Below, one piece after another: positions 1-6,313 of a stretch of DNA of 6,313 nt. How positions within the stretch are numbered: the stretch's first letter is position 1; each line of letters begins with the position of its first letter. The notes under the pieces are model-generated. The model worked only from the letters and a program-made list of their open reading frames with translations. It searched no databases and had not been told where the DNA came from. Location of the stretch: the NCBI GenBank assembly GCA_905478725.1, contig CAJQJT010000147.1, forward strand, positions 1 through 6,313, read 5' to 3'. This DNA is from an uncultured Pseudomonadales bacterium (GTDB lineage: Bacteria > Pseudomonadota > Gammaproteobacteria > Pseudomonadales > Porticoccaceae). The position numbers and the translations under genes were made by a program.

Positions 1-1
1 C

Positions 2-844
2 CAGCGCAAGATTGAATCGCGCAACATGGAAATTTACGCGGCCATGGTGGACTCGTTGGATCAGAATGTTGGTAAGGTGCTAAAAGAGCTTCGTGCCAAC
101 GGCGACTACGATAATACAGTTGTCATTTTTATGTCGGACAACGGTGCTGAGGGTATCGAAGCTAGATCTCTTATAACGAGGACGGCCAGCTCGACTCCCC
201 AGCATTATAAAGCCAAGGTTCTCGCGACGGTAGAATCAGCCAACGCCGACTTATCAAAGATGGGAACGGGAGAAAGCTTTATTACCTATGGCAGCCAATG
301 GGCGCAAGCCGCAATGGCACCATTTCGCAAGACCAAGGGAGATGCAGAAGAGGGTGGCGTGAGAGTTCCCGCCTTTATCTCTGGGCCCAGTATCAAAGGT
401 CAGAGAATCATTTCCAGTGCTCTATCGGTTCGAGATGTTATGCCAACAGTTGTGGATATTGCACAGGCTTCTATTGGCCAAGTCTCAAATAGCCCAGAGC
501 CAGTGGCGGGTGAGATTGCTACGCCGTCTGGAAAGTCATGGCAGCCCATTTTAGACGGATCGCGTGACTCTGTGCGCTCAGATACTGATGCACTTGCCTG
601 GGAGTTACACTTCCAGCGCGGTATTCGAGTGGGGGATTGGAAAGCGGTCTACAACAAAGACAATGGCGACCGTAAATCCCCATCAACCTGGAAGCTTTAC
701 AATCTCGCAAATGACTTGGCTGAGAGCCGTGACGTGAGCGGCGAAAATACCCAGATTCTTGAACGCCTTGTATCCGCTTGGGATTCATATGCTCTTGAAA
801 ACGGTGTGTTTGTTCCGGGGCCGCCACCACCAAAGAGTGACTAA
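2..844 (+). CDS. Arylsulfatase (type I sulfatase, AtsA-like), C-terminal half, 5' end outside the window
   Basis: Hydrolyses sulfate esters, probably in the periplasm as is usual for this family. The frame is open from base 2, so the ATG at 26 is internal and the gene starts upstream of the window. About 281 residues are visible, against roughly 530-560 for Pseudomonas-type arylsulfatases. Numbering from the Met at 26, residues 32-43 (VVIFMSDNGAEG) hold the Asp38-Asn39 pair expected to bind the active-site Ca2+. Residues 87-115 (ITYGSQWAQAAMAPF, then TKG..EGGVRVPA) match the second conserved block, with Lys104 as the likely sulfate-binding lysine. The C-terminal segment (residues about 193-264) has the usual GIRVGDWKAVY and LYNLANDLAESRDV pattern. 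The formylglycine CxPxR signature and any signal peptide would lie in the missing part, so activity and export cannot be judged. The end is a proline-rich tail (PGPPPPKSD) before TAA. It is convergent with the aromatic operon and not part of it. The natural substrate is unknown. Confidence 0.93.
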   Translation, partial: QRKIESRNMEIYAAMVDSLDQNVGKVLKELRANGDYDNTVVIFMSDNGAEGIEARSLITRTASSTPQHYKAKVLATVESANADLSKMGTGESFITYGSQWAQAAMAPFRKTKGDAEEGGVRVPAFISGPSIKGQRIISSALSVRDVMPTVVDIAQASIGQVSNSPEPVAGEIATPSGKSWQPILDGSRDSVRSDTDALAWELHFQRGIRVGDWKAVYNKDNGDRKSPSTWKLYNLANDLAESRDVSGENTQILERLVSAWDSYALENGVFVPGPPPPKSD

Positions 845-876
845 CAGGGGCTACTTAAGCGGATAGGGTCTTAAGA

Positions 877-902
877 GAAAGTAGTCTGCTGGAACTACTT
901 TC
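877..902. terminator. Possible bidirectional terminator hairpin between convergent genes
   Basis: A perfect 9-bp inverted repeat, GAAAGTAGT (877-885) and ACTACTTTC (894-902), encloses an 8-nt loop. It lies between the stop of the arylsulfatase (844) and the stop of pobA (927), where both transcripts should end. The stem is AT-rich and there is no long T-tract on either strand, so it is a weak intrinsic terminator candidate at best. Confidence 0.4.
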
Positions 903-907
903 GGCGG

Positions 908-923
908 GCGACTGTCAAGTCGC
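908..923. terminator. Small GC-rich hairpin just after the pobA stop
   Basis: GCGACT (908-913) and AGTCGC (918-923) form a perfect 6-bp stem with a 4-nt loop, starting four bases beyond the last base of the pobA stop codon on the minus strand. On the plus strand it is followed by TTAT only. Together with the neighbouring 877-902 hairpin it may end or stabilise the 3' end of the operon transcript. No poly-T run follows, so the terminator role is an inference. Confidence 0.35.
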
Positions 924-926
924 TTA

Positions 927-2089
927 TCAAAGTAGCCCAATATAGTTTTCAGCGATTGTCGTCTGGGCAGCTCGTGAGCTGGCGACATAACTCAGCTCTG
1001 CTATCTGCATTTTGCGCCCAAATTCGCCATCCTCGGGGAAGTTGTGCATAAGTTTGGTGAGGTACCAGGCAAAGCGTGATGACTTCCAAACTCTTGTCAG
1101 TGCTTTACTCTCATAGGCTTGAATGCCTATAGTGTTTTTTTCCCTAAAATAAGCGATCAGTGCCGGAGCCAAAAACCCAATATCCGAAGCGGCCAGATTT
1201 AGCCCCTTGGCGCCGGTTGGTGGCACAATATGGGCCGCGTCTCCTGCTAGAAAGAGACTGCCGTATCTCATGGTTTCGAAAATAAATGATCGCAGGGGTG
1301 CTATGGATTTTTCAATTGAAGGGCCTGTGGTAATGCTTGTGGCGAATGTGGCGCCGAGACGAATTTTAAGTTCATCCCAGATGCGGTCATCAGGCCAATG
1401 CTCTATTTGCTCACTGGTTGGCACCTGAAGGTAATAGCGGCTGCGACTGTTTGATCGCATCGAGGCAAGCGCAAAGCCATTATCATGGCTGGCGTAGACA
1501 ACCTCGTCGGCGCAGGGCGGGACATCGGCGAGAATGCCCAGCCAGCCAAAGGGATAAATGCTCTCTACGGACGAGCCTGCGCAAGCCGGTATGGCTTGTC
1601 TCGACACGCCGTGATAGCCGTCGCAGCCAACAATAAAGCGTCCATCTATACGGTGCTCGATGCCGTTCTTCCGATAGGTTACATAGGGTCTGGTGCCCTC
1701 GATATCATGCAGGGCGACATCGGCCGCCTCATAAATAGTTTGCACGCCACGGGATGGCGCGGCATCCATTAAGTCTTTGGTAATTTCTGTTTGGCCGTAA
1801 ACAACCACATGCTTACCAGTTAATTCTTGGACGGGGATTTTGATCAATCTGTCACGATCGGTTAGGGAGACAAAATCATGGGTCAGCCCTTCTTTTTGTA
1901 GTCGTGTATCTAGGTTTAGCTGAGCCAGGATATCTACAGTGCCTTGCTCGAGCACGCCCGCGCGAATACGTGATAAAACATACTGGGCTGGCTGGCGCTC
2001 AAGGATAACAGCGTCTATACCAGCTTGAGCGAGCAGATGGCCAAGCATCAAGCCAGATGGCCCTGCGCCAACAATAATAACCTCAGCTT

Positions 2090-2093
<4 letters not shown>
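927..2093 (-). CDS. pobA: 4-hydroxybenzoate 3-monooxygenase (p-hydroxybenzoate hydroxylase)
   Basis: A cytoplasmic FAD monooxygenase that turns 4-hydroxybenzoate, NADPH and O2 into protocatechuate, the substrate of LigAB encoded upstream in the operon. Its 388 residues are close to the 394 of the Pseudomonas enzyme. The FAD Rossmann motif GAGPSG is at 9-14, the GCDG motif at 156-159, and the GD motif LFLAGDAAHIVPPTGAKGLN at 280-299. Residues that line the substrate site in Pseudomonas PobA are all present with a one-residue offset: Tyr200, Ser211, Arg213, Arg219, Tyr221, Pro292 and Tyr384. Arg33, Gln34, Tyr38, Arg42 and Arg44, linked to NADPH binding in that enzyme, are at identical positions, so NADPH use is expected. 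The ATG overlaps the ligC stop as ATGA; no strong Shine-Dalgarno sequence precedes it, so translational coupling is likely. It is the last gene of the operon. The identification is firm. Confidence 0.96.
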
Positions 2094-4295
<2,202 letters not shown>

Positions 4296-4303
<8 letters not shown>

Positions 4304-5318
4304 TTTCGATTGCCATCAATTTAGAAATACTGCGTCTGGCATGGGCGCCGCCGGAATCAATGGAAAGAACCCTCAAGGCCATATCAGGATTATCGGCAAT
4401 TGATTGCTGTTGACGCTCAAGTATCTCTATATCTTCATGAAAAATTGCCGCTTGTCCGGCTCGGATACGCTGTGTCAGGCCTTGGTCGTCAATTCTGAAA
4501 TTACGTGCCATGCCCCAGAAGTAGTGACAGCTCTCTTCGGTTTCCGGTGTCATAGAATCGATAACAAATCCTCGTACGCCGGAATTATGCTCCTCAAGCG
4601 AGTCAAGATTCTCAATGGGCGAAACACCAACGTCTATATTGACCGAACAGGGTTCGATGAATTCGCAGATTTGCCAGCGATCAACTTGAGTGTCCTTTTG
4701 CAGCGCGTCGCGCCAAAAGGGTGGCGGCGATATATTAGGTATCCATCTCGAAAGAGTCACTTTATTCCCATTTACAGAGGTTTCTAACGGACTTTCCATT
4801 ATCTCCTTCTGGCCAATAGACCCAGCATGGACGTATGTCTCATGGGTAAGATCCATAAGGTTATCGATAAAGAGGCGATAATCGCACTGCACATGCGAAT
4901 AGCCACCGTCGAAGACCCAGCCTTCGCTATCGCAGGGCCAGAAATCGGGAACCATCTCTGGATCAGCCCTATCTTGCTCTCCAATCCAGACCCAGATATA
5001 GCGGTACTTTTCCACCACATTGTAGCTTTGAGTACAGATTTGTTTGTTGACCCGCTGATTTGTCAAAGGCATTTCCTCTGGACTGCCATCAGGTCCGATC
5101 AGCATGCCATGATACTTACAACGGAGGTTGTCCCCCTCCCGAGTGCCAAGGGAGAGAGGAAGCAGGCGATGGGGACAGGCATCGCGCAAGGCCACAACAC
5201 TGCCATTAAGTTTTCGGTAGAGAACAATAGTCTCACCGCAGATTTTTCTGGAGAGAGGAGCGTTGGCAACCTCACCGTCCCAGGCTGCGATATACCAGCG
5301 GTTTCTTATAAAAGTCAT
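4296..5318 (-). CDS. vanA: VanA-like Rieske oxygenase, probable vanillate O-demethylase oxygenase component
   Basis: The terminal oxygenase of a Rieske non-heme iron system that, by family and context, would O-demethylate vanillate to protocatechuate with release of formaldehyde. The 340 residues match VanA (about 350). The Rieske [2Fe-2S] ligands are Cys48-x-His50 and Cys67-x2-His70. The mononuclear iron site lies in DNLMDLTHETYVHAGSIGQK (152-171), with Asn153, Asp156, His159 and His164. The carboxylate ligand is probably Asp296 in FHEDIEILERQQ. Other VanA-like stretches are PPPFWRDAL (198-206), VDRWQIC (212-218) and YFWGMARNFR (266-275). The usual HRxAPLS after the first Rieske pair reads HRLLPLS here. 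A start at 5318 overlaps the ligJ stop as ATGA, with AAAGGA 9 nt upstream. A VanB-type reductase is needed, but none is visible in the window. The substrate is inferred; a related methoxybenzoate or another aryl acid is possible. Confidence 0.85.
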
Positions 5319-6313
5319 AATCCCCGTCCTTTCAGTAGTTCGTCAAGCCGCGGATAAATACGGCGAGCGTTACCTTCGAAAATATCGTGCCGAGCATCAG
5401 CTGTAAGATCGAGATTTTCCAGATACCGTTTGGTGTCATCGAAATAGAAACCTGTCTCTGGATCAATACAGCGGACAGCGCCGATCATCTCAGAGGCAAA
5501 CAGAATGTTTTTTGGATCTATGACTTCGCATAGCAGATCAATGCCCGGTTGATGGTAAACGCAGGTATCAAAGTAGACATTTTGCATCAGATGTTTGTCG
5601 AGGGTTGGCTTGCCCAACATATCTGCTAGCCCGCGGTATCGGCCCCAATGATATGGCACGGCTCCTCCACCGTGGGGTATCACAAAATTCAGCTCAGGAA
5701 AGTCGGCAAACAAATCCCCTGTAATTAGGTTCATAAAGGCATTGGTGTCGGCGGCCATGTAATAAGAACCTGTGGCATGGAGGCACGTATTACATGAGCC
5801 CGACACATGGATCATGGCCGGTACTCGGAGCTCGACCATTTTTTCGTAGAGTGGATACCAGTAGCGGTCGGTTAAAGGTGGCGCTGAAAAGTGTCCTCCA
5901 GACGGGTCAGGGTTGAGATTGCAGCCGATAAATCCGAGTTCGAGTACACAGCGTTCAAGTTCTTCAATCGCGTCCTCGAGGCCGGCGGGTTTATCGTTTT
6001 TTACTTGCTGGGGCAGCTGGCAGACACCGACAAAATTATCGGGGAAAAGGTCGACTGTTCGTTTAATCATATTGTTGCAGGCTTGGGCCCAGTCGATAGA
6101 GGTTTCAGTATCGCCAATGTGGGGTTCCATAGCTGAAGCGCGCGGTGAGAAGATTGTAATATCTGCACCACGCTCCTGCTGTAACCTGTACTGATTGTTG
6201 GCGATGATCTCATAGAGCTCCGAGTCTGGATAGACAGGCAGGCTAGGGCGCGGCTTTGAAGGGTCTTCAAGGCGCGCGAGCTGAGCTGCTCTGAAATCAA
6301 GGTGTGCTTGAGG
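5315..6313 (-). CDS. ligJ: 4-oxalomesaconate hydratase, N-terminus outside the window
   Basis: A zinc-dependent amidohydrolase-superfamily (COG2159) hydratase that adds water to 4-oxalomesaconate to form 4-carboxy-4-hydroxy-2-oxoadipate, the aldolase substrate at the end of the 4,5-cleavage route. The frame is open from the right edge through 61 codons before the ATG at 6130. That upstream part reads RLQQERGADITIFSPRASAM, which matches LigJ, so 6130 is an internal Met and about a dozen N-terminal residues, including the HxH metal pair, are cut off. Numbering from that Met, His108 (MIHVSG), Tyr124, His153 (IPHGGG) and Glu214 (FASEM) correspond to His178, Tyr194, His223 and Glu284 of Sphingobium LigJ, with a constant offset of 70. 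Other signatures are IGCNLNPDP (68-76), HWGRYRGLADML (161-172) and FDTCVYHQPG (187-196). The stop overlaps the VanA-like start by 4 bp. The synonym pmdE is used in Comamonas. Confidence 0.95.
   Translation of the reverse strand, partial: PQAHLDFRAAQLARLEDPSKPRPSLPVYPDSELYEIIANNQYRLQQERGADITIFSPRASAMEPHIGDTETSIDWAQACNNMIKRTVDLFPDNFVGVCQLPQQVKNDKPAGLEDAIEELERCVLELGFIGCNLNPDPSGGHFSAPPLTDRYWYPLYEKMVELRVPAMIHVSGSCNTCLHATGSYYMAADTNAFMNLITGDLFADFPELNFVIPHGGGAVPYHWGRYRGLADMLGKPTLDKHLMQNVYFDTCVYHQPGIDLLCEVIDPKNILFASEMIGAVRCIDPETGFYFDDTKRYLENLDLTADARHDIFEGNARRIYPRLDELLKGRGL

Noticed and set aside
26..28. ATG at 26 as the start of a short stand-alone sulfatase
   Set aside because: The frame is open upstream to the window edge (RKIESRN precedes it, as in sulfatases), and the catalytic signature is missing, so this is an internal Met of a longer gene.
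519..833. Minus-strand open frame of 104 codons inside the arylsulfatase gene
   Set aside because: It is antisense to the conserved C-terminal region of the sulfatase and its protein has low-complexity, basic and Cys-rich composition typical of shadow frames.
4827..5357. Plus-strand open frame of 176 codons opposite the VanA-like gene
   Set aside because: It is antisense to a gene with intact Rieske and iron-site motifs, has no recognisable domain, and crosses the ligJ/vanA junction.
6128..6130. ATG at 6130 as the true start of ligJ, making a 271-residue protein
   Set aside because: The 61 codons upstream in frame match LigJ (GADITIFSPRASA), so the real start lies beyond the window.

Overview
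The window most likely comes from a Gram-negative bacterium of the Pseudomonadota. The base composition is moderate (near 50% GC by eye). The protein sequences resemble Ser/Asp-rich gammaproteobacterial homologues, and a Pseudomonas-type arylsulfatase sits beside a protocatechuate 4,5-cleavage operon. A marine or coastal gammaproteobacterium fits, but the taxonomy is an inference from protein flavour only. The window holds no rRNA, tRNA, CRISPR array, insertion sequence or attachment site that I can see.

Layout. Positions 2-844 (+ strand) are the C-terminal half of an arylsulfatase whose 5' part lies outside the window. Positions 845-926 are a short convergent intergenic region with two small hairpins. 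From 927 to the right edge everything is on the minus strand and forms one very compact operon, read right to left: ligJ (4-oxalomesaconate hydratase, 5' truncated by the window edge), a VanA-like Rieske oxygenase, ligA and ligB (the two subunits of protocatechuate 4,5-dioxygenase), ligC (CHMS dehydrogenase) and pobA (4-hydroxybenzoate 3-hydroxylase). Four of the five junctions overlap (4, 8, 4 and 4 bp) and the fifth has a 1-bp gap, so the genes are almost certainly co-transcribed and translationally coupled.

How the genes work together. Two funnelling enzymes make protocatechuate: the VanA-like oxygenase, probably by O-demethylating vanillate, and PobA by hydroxylating 4-hydroxybenzoate. 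LigAB opens the ring between C4 and C5 to give 4-carboxy-2-hydroxymuconate-6-semialdehyde (CHMS). LigC oxidises the CHMS hemiacetal to 2-pyrone-4,6-dicarboxylate. LigJ acts two steps later, hydrating 4-oxalomesaconate. The steps not encoded here are LigI (pyrone hydrolase), LigU (tautomerase), LigK (aldolase), the VanB-type reductase partner, a regulator and a transporter. Some probably lie upstream of ligJ, beyond the right edge.

I found no convincing undescribed system. The points worth a second look are the packing of two upper-pathway oxygenases into the ring-cleavage operon, a VanA-type oxygenase without an adjacent reductase, an altered cofactor-specificity loop in LigC, and the adjacency of an arylsulfatase, which could hint at use of sulfated phenolics.
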